DNA of 64,000 nucleotides, from positions 1 to 64,000 of the forward strand of contig NZ_VJWE01000014.1 in NCBI RefSeq assembly GCF_007993815.1, in the 5' to 3' direction. The first letter of the stretch is position 1. Every line of letters starts with the position of its first letter. Position numbers and translations under genes: made by a program. This stretch comes from Acidovorax delafieldii (GTDB lineage: Bacteria > Pseudomonadota > Gammaproteobacteria > Burkholderiales > Burkholderiaceae_C). Under the pieces are notes generated by a model. That model made no database searches. It was given only the letters and a program-made list of their open reading frames with translations, and was not told the DNA's origin. Positions 1 to 8,506 of this stretch are shown here, in pieces.

Positions 1-24
1 GGCTCTTCTAGCGAATGCTAGTGA
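1..24. repeat. Left terminal inverted repeat of the IS1595-type element
   Basis: Matches the reverse complement of 1050-1073 base for base. The outermost G is missing because the window starts here. Confidence 0.88.
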
Positions 25-97
25 TGAGTCTTTAACCGTAGCGCTACGCCCCCATCTCCCCAGCATGACGCGCTTGCGTCTGCCCCAGGAGAAGGCC

Positions 98-1066
98 ATG
101 CGACAGCAACAGATGACGCGCTTGATCCACAGCCTGCCCCAGCTGACGCACCACCAGCGCCAGCAACTGGCAAGCTGCCTGCAGGCGCTGCTCGATCACA
201 GTCAAGCCATCGCCGTTGTAGAAGCACATGGCAGCGCCCACCGAACCTGTCCGCACTGCGGCAGCCCGCAGCTTGTCAAGAATGGCTCGGCCAACGGGCT
301 GCAACGCTTCAAGTGCCGCCAGTGCGCGCGCACCTTCAACGCCTTGACTGGAACACCGCTGGCACGCCTGCATCTGCGGGATAAGTGGATGGGCCAGGCG
401 CAGGTCTTGAGCGAAGGACTCTCACTCAACCAGGTGGCCCTGCGCCTGGGTGTGGCGCAAAGCACCGCCTTTCGCTGGCGCCACCGCTTCCTGGCCTGCC
501 CCAAGAGCGTGCAGGCACGCCAGCTTGTGGGCATCGCCGAGGCCGATGAGTCTTACTTCCTGGCCTCCTGCAAGGGACACAGAGGCTTGCTGCGTCGTCC
601 TCGCCGACGCGGCGGTAAGGCGCTGGCTGGCTGCAAGGGCTTGGAATACACCCCGGTGCTGATGGCGCGAGACCGGGCCGGAGCAACGGCCAACCTCATC
701 CTGCAGACGAACCAAGCGGTGAGTGTGCAAACTGCACTCAAACCCTTGCTGCCACCAGACACCATCCTATGCACCGACGGCAGCGTCACACTGGCCAGCG
801 CTGCGCGGGCCCTGGGCGTGCAGCACCAGGCGGTGAACGTGAGCCGGGGTAGGCGTGTGAGAGGCCCCTGGCATGTTCAAAACGTCAATGCCTATGTCAG
901 CAGGCTGCGCGGGTGGATGCAGCGCTTCAAGGGCGTTGCAACGAAATACCTTGATTCGTACCTGGGCTGGTTCAGGATGTTGGACCGATCAGGCCCCATG
1001 GGGCCGCAGCCCGCACTGGTGCTGGAGGCGGCTATGGGGAGTCAAGGCGTCACTAGCATTCGCTAG
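98..1066 (+). CDS. IS1595-family transposase
   Basis: Transposase of 322 aa that moves the surrounding element. A zinc ribbon (Cys51/Cys54 and Cys73/Cys76) precedes a helix-turn-helix-like stretch and the DDE_Tnp_IS1595 catalytic domain. Aspartates are visible at about 150 (EADESYF) and 227 (CTDGS). Where the family usually has Glu after the last conserved His, this protein has Asn (WHVQNVNAY, about 264), like the DDN-type members I recall for the family. I chose the ATG at 98 because AGGAG at 87-91 stands six bases before it; an in-frame ATG at 65 lacks such a site. The stop codon lies inside the right inverted repeat. Length fits the family, so it appears intact. Confidence 0.88.
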   Translation: MRQQQMTRLIHSLPQLTHHQRQQLASCLQALLDHSQAIAVVEAHGSAHRTCPHCGSPQLVKNGSANGLQRFKCRQCARTFNALTGTPLARLHLRDKWMGQAQVLSEGLSLNQVALRLGVAQSTAFRWRHRFLACPKSVQARQLVGIAEADESYFLASCKGHRGLLRRPRRRGGKALAGCKGLEYTPVLMARDRAGATANLILQTNQAVSVQTALKPLLPPDTILCTDGSVTLASAARALGVQHQAVNVSRGRRVRGPWHVQNVNAYVSRLRGWMQRFKGVATKYLDSYLGWFRMLDRSGPMGPQPALVLEAAMGSQGVTSIR

Positions 1067-1074
1067 AAGAGCCC
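1050..1074. repeat. Right terminal inverted repeat of the IS1595-type element
   Basis: Reverse complement begins GGGCTCTTCTAGCG and matches the left end. The transposase stop codon (1064-1066) is within it. Confidence 0.9.
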
Positions 1075-1145
1075 AAAAACACTCAAAACCTGCGCTCTGG
1101 CAGAGATTTCGAGCCCTTGCGCAACCGCCAGCCTGCAAGGCCGGG

Positions 1146-1892
1146 TCAGACAACGCAGCGGGTGCCCAGCGCCGCCATCTCCTGCGACACCCCCACCCAG
1201 GCCACATCAAACCCCGCCACCTTGCGCTCCGGCGGCACGGGGTGCGCGCGCAGCGCCCAGGTGGCACCGGCCACCACGCTGTCGATCACGGGCACCGACA
1301 CCTGCGGCTGCACGGCGGCAGCCATGCCTGCCAGCCCCGCCCCACCCAAAATGACGGCCTGCACCCCCATCTGCCGCACCACATCCCGGCAGGCCTGGGC
1401 CAGCAATGCGCGCGCCGCCTCGGGGTCTGCGGCCAGTTGGGCACCGGTGGGCGCCACGGTGTGGATGCCTGCCAGTGCGTGGGCGTGGCCCAGCGCCTGG
1501 GCCAGCCGCTGCAGCATGGGGCCCCAGCGCTCGCCGCCGGTGACGATGGCAAAGCGGCCGTGGCGCGCAGCCTCGATGAATGACGCTTCGGCCAGGCCGG
1601 TGACAGGCACCGGACTGCTCTCGCGCAGCGCCATCAGGCCGGGGTCGCCAAAGCAGCCGATCAGCACCGCGTCGGGCGGGGTCTGGGGCTGTGCGATCTC
1701 ATGCGCCCACACATCGAGCGCGGCGTGGGCCGCCACGGCGTAGCTCGCCTCGCACGCGATGTACGGTGCGCCAAAGCGGGCCGTGGCCGTGCGCACCGCC
1801 ACATGCGAGCCCGCAGCCCCCTGCACATGCCGCTGCAGCAAGGCACTGACATGGGCCGACATGTTGGGGTTGATGACGAGCAGTTGGCGCAT
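1146..1892 (-). CDS. Asp/Glu/hydantoin racemase-family protein lacking the second catalytic Cys
   Basis: Protein of 248 aa of the Asp/Glu/hydantoin racemase family (PF01177), cytoplasmic enzymes that epimerise amino acids, hydantoins or allantoin with two cysteines acting as acid and base. The first cysteine is present (LIGCFGDPG, Cys80). At the second site the usual LGC reads ILGGAG, with Gly184 encoded by GGT, one base away from a Cys codon. ATG at 1892 is preferred over an in-frame TTG at 1898. It is the last gene of the transporter operon (22 bases after the GntR gene), suggesting a role on the imported compound. With one cysteine it may be a lyase- or decarboxylase-like relative, or inactive as a racemase. 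The family call is firm, the activity is not. Confidence 0.8.
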   Translation of the reverse strand: MRQLLVINPNMSAHVSALLQRHVQGAAGSHVAVRTATARFGAPYIACEASYAVAAHAALDVWAHEIAQPQTPPDAVLIGCFGDPGLMALRESSPVPVTGLAEASFIEAARHGRFAIVTGGERWGPMLQRLAQALGHAHALAGIHTVAPTGAQLAADPEAARALLAQACRDVVRQMGVQAVILGGAGLAGMAAAVQPQVSVPVIDSVVAGATWALRAHPVPPERKVAGFDVAWVGVSQEMAALGTRCVV

Positions 1893-1914
1893 GGGCAAGC
1901 GTGTGAAAAAACCG

Positions 1915-2679
1915 TCAGACCCCGCCCAGCAACCGCGCCAGATCGGGCGCCTCTGCCGCAGGCGGCGTGAACTCCAGCTGCGACTCGATCCGCGCCAGGT
2001 GGGCCAGCATCAGCCGGGGCGCATCGCGCGCATCGCGCAGGCGGATGGCGTCGATCAGCGCCCGGTGCTCGCGGCAGCCGCAGGCCGTGGCCTCTTCGCG
2101 GGTTTGGGCATGGCTGGGGCTGTAGGTCATCAGGATGAGCGAGGTGCGCGAGACCAGCTCGCGCAGGATGCGGCCTAGCGTCTGGTGCCCGGCCGCCTGC
2201 GCGATGTGCAGGTGAAAGTCGCCCGACAGGCGGATGGCACGGCGCATGTCGCCACTGGCGCGGGCGGCCTCTTCGTCGTCGATGCAGGTGCGCAGCGCGG
2301 CAATGTCGGCGTCGGTGGCGTTGGCAATGAACAGCTCCACCAGGCGCGGCTCCAGCAGGCGGCGGGCTTCAAAGACTTCCAGCGCCTCTTGCGGCGTGGG
2401 CTGGGCAATGGATGCGCCCCGGTTGGGTGTGAGCGTGACGACCTGCTCGTTGGCCAGCCGAACCAGCACGGGCCGTACGCGCGTGCGCGACACACCAAAA
2501 GCCGCCGCCAGCTTGTCCTCCACCAGCTTGGTGCCGGGTGGTAACCGGTGGTCGAGGATGGCCGACACCATGCGGTCGTACATGTCGTTGTCGCTGAGCT
2601 GGCCCGTCGTGTCGGGCTGCACGGGCGGTTCGGTGACCGCAGCGCGCGCGCGCCGGGGCTTGGGGAGGGTGGTCGTCAT
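1915..2679 (-). CDS. GntR-family regulator, FCD subfamily
   Basis: Transcription factor of 254 aa. After a basic N-terminal extension of about 25 residues comes a winged helix (about 30-95, with VSRTRVRPVL as recognition region), then an FCD ligand-binding domain (about 105-235). Visible putative metal ligands are the Asp/His pair in GDFHLHIAQ and the His in CREHRALIDA. Such proteins are usually repressors released by the substrate of the pathway they sit in. It lies between the permease genes (13-base gap) and the racemase gene on the same strand, so it probably controls this operon. Candidate operators lie upstream of the first gene at 7133-7166. Confidence 0.88.
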   Translation of the reverse strand: MTTTLPKPRRARAAVTEPPVQPDTTGQLSDNDMYDRMVSAILDHRLPPGTKLVEDKLAAAFGVSRTRVRPVLVRLANEQVVTLTPNRGASIAQPTPQEALEVFEARRLLEPRLVELFIANATDADIAALRTCIDDEEAARASGDMRRAIRLSGDFHLHIAQAAGHQTLGRILRELVSRTSLILMTYSPSHAQTREEATACGCREHRALIDAIRLRDARDAPRLMLAHLARIESQLEFTPPAAEAPDLARLLGGV

Positions 2680-2692
2680 AAGGGTGCCGTTT

Positions 2693-3580
2693 TTACCCCG
2701 AACGGCCCTTGCGCCTGCGGCCCAATGCCCACACCAGCGCCAGCGTGATGCCCATGACGACGAACGACACCACGGTGGTCAGCGTGCCCAGCGCGTAGAT
2801 GGACGGCGTGGTCACCGTGCTGGTCAGGCCCTGCAGCTCCAGCGGCAGCGTGTTCACGTCCCCAATGGCCTGCGAGGTACGGGCAATTTCGTCCCAGCTC
2901 AACGTGAAACCGAACATGCCAATGCCCACGACCGAAGGCGCAATCAGCGGCAGCACCACATGCGCAAAGCCCTGCCAGGGCGTGGCCCCCAGGTCGCGTG
3001 CTGCCTCTTCGTACGCAGGGTTGAAGCGGTTGAACACCGCAAACATGATGAGCAGGCCAAACGGCAGCGTCCAGGTCAGGTGCGCGCCCAGGGCCGAGGT
3101 GAACAGGCCCAGCGACGTGCCGTAGCCCTCCAGCGCACTCTCCATGCCCAGCCATTCCAGCGCGGCCTTGATGCCGTTGTCGATGAGCCGGAACTCCAGC
3201 CCGATGCCCAGCGACACGATGATGGACGGCATGATGAGGCTGGCCACCACGATGAAAAACAGCGTGTTGCCGCCCGCCAGACGCTTGCGAAACGCCAGGC
3301 CCGCCAGCACCGACAGCACCACCGTGCACAGCATCACCGCCACGCCCAGGCCCAGCGAGCGCCACAGCGCCGCGCCAATGTCCACCACACCCAGCCCTTC
3401 GGCCAGCTTGGCGAACCAGTGCAGCGACACGCCGCGCATGGGGAAGGTGAGCCCGCCCTCGGGGCCCTGGAAGCTCAGGATGAAGATGACGAACATCGGC
3501 CCGTACATGAACAGCACGAACAGCGCAAAGAAGATGGCCAGGGGCCAGAAGCTGGCGGGACGAGATTCACGGACTTTCAT
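2693..3580 (-). CDS. ABC transporter permease, PotC-like
   Basis: Inner-membrane permease of 295 aa resembling PotC of spermidine/putrescine importers, with about six hydrophobic segments. The cytoplasmic EAA loop that contacts the ATPase is clear (EEAARDLGATPWQGF, about residue 190). ATG at 3580 has AAGGAG eight bases upstream. The gene starts one base after the stop of the partner permease, so the two are translated together. The substrate is not determined by the sequence: the family handles polyamines, but relatives take up other small cations, opines or purine-derived compounds, and the racemase in this operon argues for caution. Confidence 0.88.
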   Translation of the reverse strand: MKVRESRPASFWPLAIFFALFVLFMYGPMFVIFILSFQGPEGGLTFPMRGVSLHWFAKLAEGLGVVDIGAALWRSLGLGVAVMLCTVVLSVLAGLAFRKRLAGGNTLFFIVVASLIMPSIIVSLGIGLEFRLIDNGIKAALEWLGMESALEGYGTSLGLFTSALGAHLTWTLPFGLLIMFAVFNRFNPAYEEAARDLGATPWQGFAHVVLPLIAPSVVGIGMFGFTLSWDEIARTSQAIGDVNTLPLELQGLTSTVTTPSIYALGTLTTVVSFVVMGITLALVWALGRRRKGRSG

Positions 3581-3581
3581 C

Positions 3582-4493
3582 TCACAGCTCCTTGCGAATG
3601 TCGACGAGGCGTGTGAGGCCCCAGATGATCATCAGCACCACGGCCAGCAGGATCACGGCATTGGCCGCCGCCAGCGGGAACTGCAAGTAGGACGTCTGCA
3701 CCTGGATGATCTTGCCAATCGATGCAATCTGCTGCCCGCCCATTACGCCGATGGTCACGAAGTCGCCCATGACGATGGTGATCACAAAGATCGAGCCGAT
3801 GATGATGCCGGTGCGCGACAGCGGCACGATCACGTTCCACAGCGTCTGCCAGCCACTCGCGCCGCTGTCGCTGGCGGCCTCGATGAGGCTGCGGTCGATG
3901 CGCATCATGCTGTTGAAGATGGGCACGATCATGAACATGGTGTACAGGTGCACAAAGGCCAGCACCACGGAGAAATCCGAGAACAGCAGCCACTCCACGG
4001 GCGTCTCGATGAGGTTCATGCCCATCAAGGTCTGGTTCACTAACCCATTGCGCCCCAGCAGCGGCACCCACGAGATCATGCGGATCACGTTGGATGTCCA
4101 GAACGGGATGGTGCACAGCACGAACAGCAGGGTCTGCATGCCCGAAGAGCGCACATGGAAGGCCAAAAAATAGGCCACGGTGAAGCCGATCACCAGCGTG
4201 ATCAGCCACACCAGAAAGCTGAACTTGAGCGTGGAGTAATACGTCTTGAGCGTGACACACAGGCCCTCCGACGCATCGCCACAGCCCGCAAAGATCGACA
4301 CGTAGTTCTTGAACGTGAAGCCCGGCAACAGCTCGTACTCATTGAAGTCCCAGAAGCTGACCATCACGATCAGCGCCAGCGGAATCAGAAAAAACAGCGC
4401 GAACACCAGCGTGAACGGCGCAGCCTGCCACCAGGCGGCAATGCTGCGGCCGGGGACAGCTGCAGCAGGTAAGGACTGTGTGGTCGTGCTCAT
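3582..4493 (-). CDS. ABC transporter permease, PotB-like
   Basis: Inner-membrane permease of 303 aa resembling PotB. An N-terminal membrane segment (about residues 20-43) is followed by a periplasmic region and five further hydrophobic segments. The EAA-type loop reads EAASDSGASGWQTLW. The start at 4493 (MSTTTQS) matches the usual N-terminus; an in-frame extension upstream is low-complexity and lies in a region that also contains a dispersed repeat. It pairs with the adjoining PotC-like permease. About 180 bases, filled by repeat B1, separate it from the binding-protein gene upstream, which may lower its expression relative to that gene. Confidence 0.88.
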   Translation of the reverse strand: MSTTTQSLPAAAVPGRSIAAWWQAAPFTLVFALFFLIPLALIVMVSFWDFNEYELLPGFTFKNYVSIFAGCGDASEGLCVTLKTYYSTLKFSFLVWLITLVIGFTVAYFLAFHVRSSGMQTLLFVLCTIPFWTSNVIRMISWVPLLGRNGLVNQTLMGMNLIETPVEWLLFSDFSVVLAFVHLYTMFMIVPIFNSMMRIDRSLIEAASDSGASGWQTLWNVIVPLSRTGIIIGSIFVITIVMGDFVTIGVMGGQQIASIGKIIQVQTSYLQFPLAAANAVILLAVVLMIIWGLTRLVDIRKEL

Positions 4494-4561
4494 GGTGTTT
4501 GCAATCAATGAATTCAAAGGTCTACCGTTCGGCGCTTGCTCTTGAGACTGACGCTGCCCAA

Positions 4562-4672
4562 GACCAGTGCCCCCGTGCAAGGGCCGCCCCGCCGCACCGG
4601 GGGCGTCCCCCTCCCGAACCGCGCAGCGGGTCGAGAGAGGGGTGAAGGCGCGCAGCGCCTCAGGGGGTGCAC
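4562..4672 (-). repeat. GC-rich intergenic repeat, family B copy 1
   Basis: Begins three bases after the stop codon of the binding-protein gene. It contains self-complementary GC-rich blocks, including a core GGCGCGCAGCG followed by a CTCAGGGGG-like end that recurs at 25515-25618. Could fold as a terminator-like or RNA-stabilising hairpin between the binding-protein and permease cistrons. Confidence 0.7.
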
Positions 4673-4675
4673 TCC

Positions 4676-5968
4676 TTACGCCGCGACGAACTCATTCCAC
4701 TTCTGCACCATGTAGTTGTTCTCGTCCATCAGCGCGTTCCAGCAAGCGATGCCGCCCATGCGCGACTCGTAGCTGCCGCCGTCGCGCACTGCACCGGCCT
4801 TGGCCAGCACATCGCCATTCGGGCTCTTGATGTCCTGCGTGGCGGGCTTGCCTTCCATCCAGTAGGCCCACTCGTAGGCTTCCATCTTGGACTTGGCGGT
4901 CTCCAGCACGGCGCTGTAGTAGCCCTGGCGGTTCAGGTAGGCACCGGCCCAGCCGTCGAGGAACCAGTTGATGAACTCGTAGGCGCCATCGAGCTTGCGG
5001 CCGCTCAGCGTGGCGGGCAGACCAAAGCCGGCGGCCCAGGCGCGATAGCCTTCCTTCAGGGGCTGGAAGTTGCAGGCGATGCCCTTGGTGCGCACGGCCG
5101 TCACAGCCGGGCTCCACATCGACTGGATCACCACCTCGCCCGATGCCATCAGGTTCACCGACTCGTTGAAGTCCTTCCACAGCGCGCGGAACTGGCCCTG
5201 CTTCTTGGCCTCGATCAGGGTCTTGATCGTGAGATCAATCTCCTTCTTGGTCATGTTGCCCTTGTCGGGGTACTTGTAGAGGCCCATGGCCTCGACCACC
5301 ATGGCGGCGTCCATGATGCCGATGGAGGGGATGTTCAAAATCGCGGTCTTGCCTTTGAACTCGGGGTTGAGCAGCTCGGCCCAGGAGTTGATGGGGCGCT
5401 TGATCAGGTCGGGGCGGATGCCCAGCGTGTCGGCGTTGTACACGGTGGGGATCAGGCTCATGAACTGCGTGGGCGCGGTCGCGAACTTCTTGGACTTTTC
5501 GCCTTCCAGGTAGATCACCTTCTTGGGCGCGGTGCCCTGGTCGCCCACGGCTTTGCCCGCCACCATGCCGGTAGTGAACAGCGTGGTGATCTTGTCGGCG
5601 TTCTTGATACGCTTGGTGTCGATGCCCTTCAGGTTGCCCGTGGGCACGATCTTTTTCAGCGAGAAGTACTCGGTGTCGATCAGGTCAAAACTGTTGGGCG
5701 CGGTGACGGCGCGCTTGGTCACGTCATCCGTGGTCACGGCCACGTACTGGATCTCGATGCCGGTGTCGGCCTTGAACTTCTCGGCAATCGCCTTGTCCTG
5801 GTTCACCGCCGTGCCCAGGTAGCGCAGCACGATCTTTTCCTGCGAATGCACGGCCGGGAACATGCCAGCGGCCAGGATGCCCGCCGTGCCCTTGAGCAAC
5901 GAGCGGCGCGCCACTCCAGTGGCATCGGAGACAACAACAGGGGAATCAGCACGGGAAGCATCGGACAT
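4676..5968 (-). CDS. ABC transporter substrate-binding protein, PotD-like, Tat-type signal
   Basis: Periplasmic binding protein of 430 aa for the PotABC-like importer. The N-terminus carries a twin-arginine-type signal (ARRSLLKGTAGILAAG, about residues 20-36) ending near AVHSQ, so it may be exported folded by the Tat system. The mature part is a two-lobed extracellular solute-binding domain (SBP_bac type) with a PotD-like layout (KRPINSWAELLNPEFKGK). ATG at 5968 is supported by AAGGAG seven bases upstream; longer in-frame starts have no such site. The gene follows the ATPase gene by 61 bases. Substrate specificity cannot be read from the sequence. Confidence 0.87.
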   Translation of the reverse strand: MSDASRADSPVVVSDATGVARRSLLKGTAGILAAGMFPAVHSQEKIVLRYLGTAVNQDKAIAEKFKADTGIEIQYVAVTTDDVTKRAVTAPNSFDLIDTEYFSLKKIVPTGNLKGIDTKRIKNADKITTLFTTGMVAGKAVGDQGTAPKKVIYLEGEKSKKFATAPTQFMSLIPTVYNADTLGIRPDLIKRPINSWAELLNPEFKGKTAILNIPSIGIMDAAMVVEAMGLYKYPDKGNMTKKEIDLTIKTLIEAKKQGQFRALWKDFNESVNLMASGEVVIQSMWSPAVTAVRTKGIACNFQPLKEGYRAWAAGFGLPATLSGRKLDGAYEFINWFLDGWAGAYLNRQGYYSAVLETAKSKMEAYEWAYWMEGKPATQDIKSPNGDVLAKAGAVRDGGSYESRMGGIACWNALMDENNYMVQKWNEFVAA

Positions 5969-6029
5969 GGGAAAACTCCTTGGGTTGCGGAAGGGGACGG
6001 GTGGAAAAAGAGGTAAAGCGGCGGCGCGG

Positions 6030-7100
6030 TCAGGCGGCGACGGCCACTGCGGGAGCGGGCACGGACAGCGGGTGCGCCTGGTCGGGCGTCCAGTGCAGTT
6101 GCACGCCCTGCCCCACCTGGTAGGGCTGCGCAGCAAAGGCGGCCTCGGACACCATCACCGAATACGCCGCCGTGGCGTTGGCCGACAGAACTGCGCCGTG
6201 CTTTTGCAGGCCCACCAGCACATAGGTGCCTTGGTATTCCACATCGGTCACCACGGCCTGCATGCGCTGGGCACCCCAGGGCAACTCGGCACTGGCGGGG
6301 GCAATCTGCAGGTGGTCGGTGCGCACGCCCACCTTGCCTTCGGGTGTGTGGATCACGTTGTGCCCGCCCATGAAGCGCGCCACGAATTCGCTGGCGGGCC
6401 GGTTATAGACCTCGTGCGGGCTGCCCACCTGCTCAATCACGCCGTGGTTCATCACCACCATGGTGTCGGCCAGGGCCATGGCCTCTTCCTGGCTGTGGGT
6501 CACATGGATAAACGTCAGGCCCAGCTCCTTTTGCCAGCGGCGCAGCTCGGCACGCATCTGGATGCGCAGGAAGGGGTCGAGCGCGGACAGCGGCTCGTCG
6601 AGCAGCAGCACACGCGGCTGGGTGATCAGGGCCCGCGCCAGCGCCACACGCTGCTGCTGCCCGCCGGAGAGTTCTGCGGGCTTGCGCTCGGCCAGGTGCC
6701 CCAGGGCCACGCGCTCCAGCAGGTCGCGCGCCTTGGCCTGGCGTTCGGCCTTGGCCACGCCTTTCATCTTCAGGCTGAAGGCCACGTTGTCCAGCGCAGA
6801 GAGGTGCGGAAACAGCGCAAAGCTCTGGAACATCATGGCCGTGCCGCGCGCGGCGGCGGGCAGGTCGGTGATGTTGCGGTTTTCCAGCAGGATGTCACCA
6901 CTGGTCACCGACTCGTGCCCGGCAATCATGCGCAACGTGGTGCTCTTGCCGCAGCCCGAAGGCCCCAGCAGGCAGCAGTAGCTGCTGCTGGCAATGCGCA
7001 GGTTGATCGCATCCACGGCGGGCTTGCCTGGGGCGTAGCGTTTGGTCAGCGCCACGATTTCAATGGCGGCGGAGGCGGGCGCAGGGTGGGTGCTTTGCAT
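6030..7100 (-). CDS. ABC transporter ATP-binding protein, PotA-like
   Basis: ATPase of 356 aa that energises the importer encoded downstream. Walker A is GPSGCGKST, the signature is LSGGQQQR, Walker B is VLLLDEPLSALD and the switch His is in HVTHSQEE. A C-terminal TOBE domain (about 270-345) is typical of PotA/UgpC-type ATPases and may have a regulatory role. Start at ATG 7100, with AGGG about eight bases upstream. This is the first gene of the operon ATPase, binding protein, two permeases, GntR regulator, racemase. Two inverted-repeat elements just upstream (7133-7166) are plausible sites for that regulator. Confidence 0.9.
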   Translation of the reverse strand: MQSTHPAPASAAIEIVALTKRYAPGKPAVDAINLRIASSSYCCLLGPSGCGKSTTLRMIAGHESVTSGDILLENRNITDLPAAARGTAMMFQSFALFPHLSALDNVAFSLKMKGVAKAERQAKARDLLERVALGHLAERKPAELSGGQQQRVALARALITQPRVLLLDEPLSALDPFLRIQMRAELRRWQKELGLTFIHVTHSQEEAMALADTMVVMNHGVIEQVGSPHEVYNRPASEFVARFMGGHNVIHTPEGKVGVRTDHLQIAPASAELPWGAQRMQAVVTDVEYQGTYVLVGLQKHGAVLSANATAAYSVMVSEAAFAAQPYQVGQGVQLHWTPDQAHPLSVPAPAVAVAA

Positions 7101-7132
7101 GGCGTATGCCCTACGCAAGGCCCATGCCAACT

Positions 7133-7166
7133 TTGTACACAATGTTTTATGAACTTTGCATACAAA
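7133..7166. promoter_or_regulatory. Candidate GntR operators (two tandem palindromes)
   Basis: TTGTACACAA (7133-7142) and TTTGCATACAAA (7155-7166) are near-palindromes with centres 23 bases apart, about two helical turns. Their TTGT/ACAA halves resemble sites of FCD-type GntR regulators. They lie 33-66 bases upstream of the first transporter gene in the region shared with the divergent cyclase gene. Confidence 0.5.
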
Positions 7167-7349
7167 ATGCACCAACACGGCGCACATTGCCGCCCCATAC
7201 CGGTCCACACCCGCGCTGCCCCTGGTCCAACCTCGGGCAAACCATGCACCGAAACAGCGCTGAGCACTGCGGGTGCGTGGCTATACTGGCTTCGCCTTTG
7301 AAACAATTTATTACGTAGGCACGTCCCTCCCTCTCCTCTTGCCTGCCGC

Positions 7350-8483
7350 ATGACGAACCTCGACCCGCGCTCCATGATCGCCCTGGCGGGCTTCATGTCT
7401 GCCGTCATGGCCCTGGTGCTGCTGTTCATGCGGCGGCACTACCCGCCCAGCATCCGGGGCGTGGGCGGATGGGCGGCGGCGCCATTGCTGTGGCTGCTGT
7501 CCACCGTGCTGTTTGGCGCGCGTGGCGCCATCCCCGACTGGCTGGGCCTGGTGCTGGCCAACCAGTTGCTGGTGCTGGGCTCGGTCACTTATTACATGGG
7601 CACGCGCCAGTTCATGGGCCAGCACGCCACCTGGCGCACCTGGAACTGGGTGATGGCCGGCACCACGGTGGTGTTTGCCTGGCTGACCTACGGGTGGCCC
7701 AACTATGCGGTGCGGGTGGGGTTTTTCACCGTGGTGATGGGGGCGCTGTACGCCGCGCAACTGCGCTTCATGCTGCGCCACGGAGGGCGCAACTTCCCGG
7801 TGCGGCTGGTGGAGGTGATGCTGGGCCTGCACATGCTGGTACTGGGGGTCAGGCTGGGTTCGATACTGGCAGGGCACGCGGGCAACGACCTGATGGAGCC
7901 CTCGCTGTTCCAGACCCTGTACATCGGTGCCTATGCGCTCACCGTGCTGATGTTGTCCATTGGCGCGGTGCTGATGGCCACAGACCGCTTGCGCACCGAG
8001 CTGGAGCACCTGGCCACCTATGACTCGCTGACCCAAACCCTCAACCGCCGTGCCTTGCTGCAGCGCTGCGAGGACGAGCTGGAGCGCGCGCAGCGCTACG
8101 GCGGCGGTCCGTCCATCATGATGGTGGACCTGGACAACTTCAAGGCGGTGAACGACACACGGGGCCACCAGCACGGCGATGCAGTGTTGGTGCACTTTGC
8201 CGAGCGCACCCGCCAGGTGCTGCGCCGCGCTGACCGCCTGGGCCGCTACGGGGGCGAGGAATTTCTGGTGCTGCTGCCGGGAGCCGACGCGCAAGCGGCT
8301 CTGGCCGTGGCCCAGCGCATCCACGCCACGCTGGCCTCGGGGCACCCGCTGGACTGCGAGGTGAGCATCGGGCTGACCAGCTGGTCCGGGTCACACGAGA
8401 CCCTGGACGCGATGCTCTCCCGCGCCGACGCCGCGCTGTACCGCGCCAAGGAAGAAGGCCGCAACCAGACCGTCGTGGGCTAG
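7350..8483 (+). CDS. Membrane-bound diguanylate cyclase (GGDEF)
   Basis: Protein of 377 aa that should make cyclic di-GMP from two GTP at the inner membrane. The first 210 residues hold about six hydrophobic segments, a membrane sensor of no family I can name. The C-terminal GGDEF domain (about 220-375) has the active-site motif as GGEEF (YGGEEF, about residue 300). An allosteric I-site RxxD (RRAD) stands five residues before RYGGEEF, so product inhibition is likely. ATG at 7350 was chosen. It diverges from the transporter operon and ends in a hairpin shared with cobT. The signal sensed is unknown. Confidence 0.88.
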   Translation: MTNLDPRSMIALAGFMSAVMALVLLFMRRHYPPSIRGVGGWAAAPLLWLLSTVLFGARGAIPDWLGLVLANQLLVLGSVTYYMGTRQFMGQHATWRTWNWVMAGTTVVFAWLTYGWPNYAVRVGFFTVVMGALYAAQLRFMLRHGGRNFPVRLVEVMLGLHMLVLGVRLGSILAGHAGNDLMEPSLFQTLYIGAYALTVLMLSIGAVLMATDRLRTELEHLATYDSLTQTLNRRALLQRCEDELERAQRYGGGPSIMMVDLDNFKAVNDTRGHQHGDAVLVHFAERTRQVLRRADRLGRYGGEEFLVLLPGADAQAALAVAQRIHATLASGHPLDCEVSIGLTSWSGSHETLDAMLSRADAALYRAKEEGRNQTVVG

Positions 8484-8506
8484 AGCCTGCCCAAGCAGGG
8501 CGGCTC
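8483..8506. terminator. Hairpin between convergent genes (putative bidirectional terminator)
   Basis: GAGCC-GCCC pairs with GGGC-GGCTC (one bulged base) across a short loop. The hairpin touches the stop codons of both the cyclase and cobT. No T-run follows on either side, so termination is only presumed. Confidence 0.4.

Larger units (their letters stand above)
1..1074 (+). mobile_element. IS1595-family insertion sequence
   Basis: About 1.07 kb element carrying a single transposase gene between terminal inverted repeats. The left end (1-24) and the right end (1050-1074, read on the minus strand) match for 24 bases, beginning GGCTCTTCTAGCG. The right end has one extra terminal G whose partner would lie one base before the window, so the left tip and its target duplication are cut off. 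Intact gene and intact ends suggest a recent or still mobile copy. It lies just downstream of the racemase gene and does not interrupt a recognisable gene. Confidence 0.9.

Noticed and set aside
1..1074. Composite transposon carrying the transporter operon
   Set aside because: Only one IS copy is visible in the window, and no second inverted-repeat end was noticed beyond the element.
4667..6016. A 449-codon open frame antisense to the PotD-like gene
   Set aside because: Low-complexity, His/Gly/Val-rich shadow of a well-supported gene.
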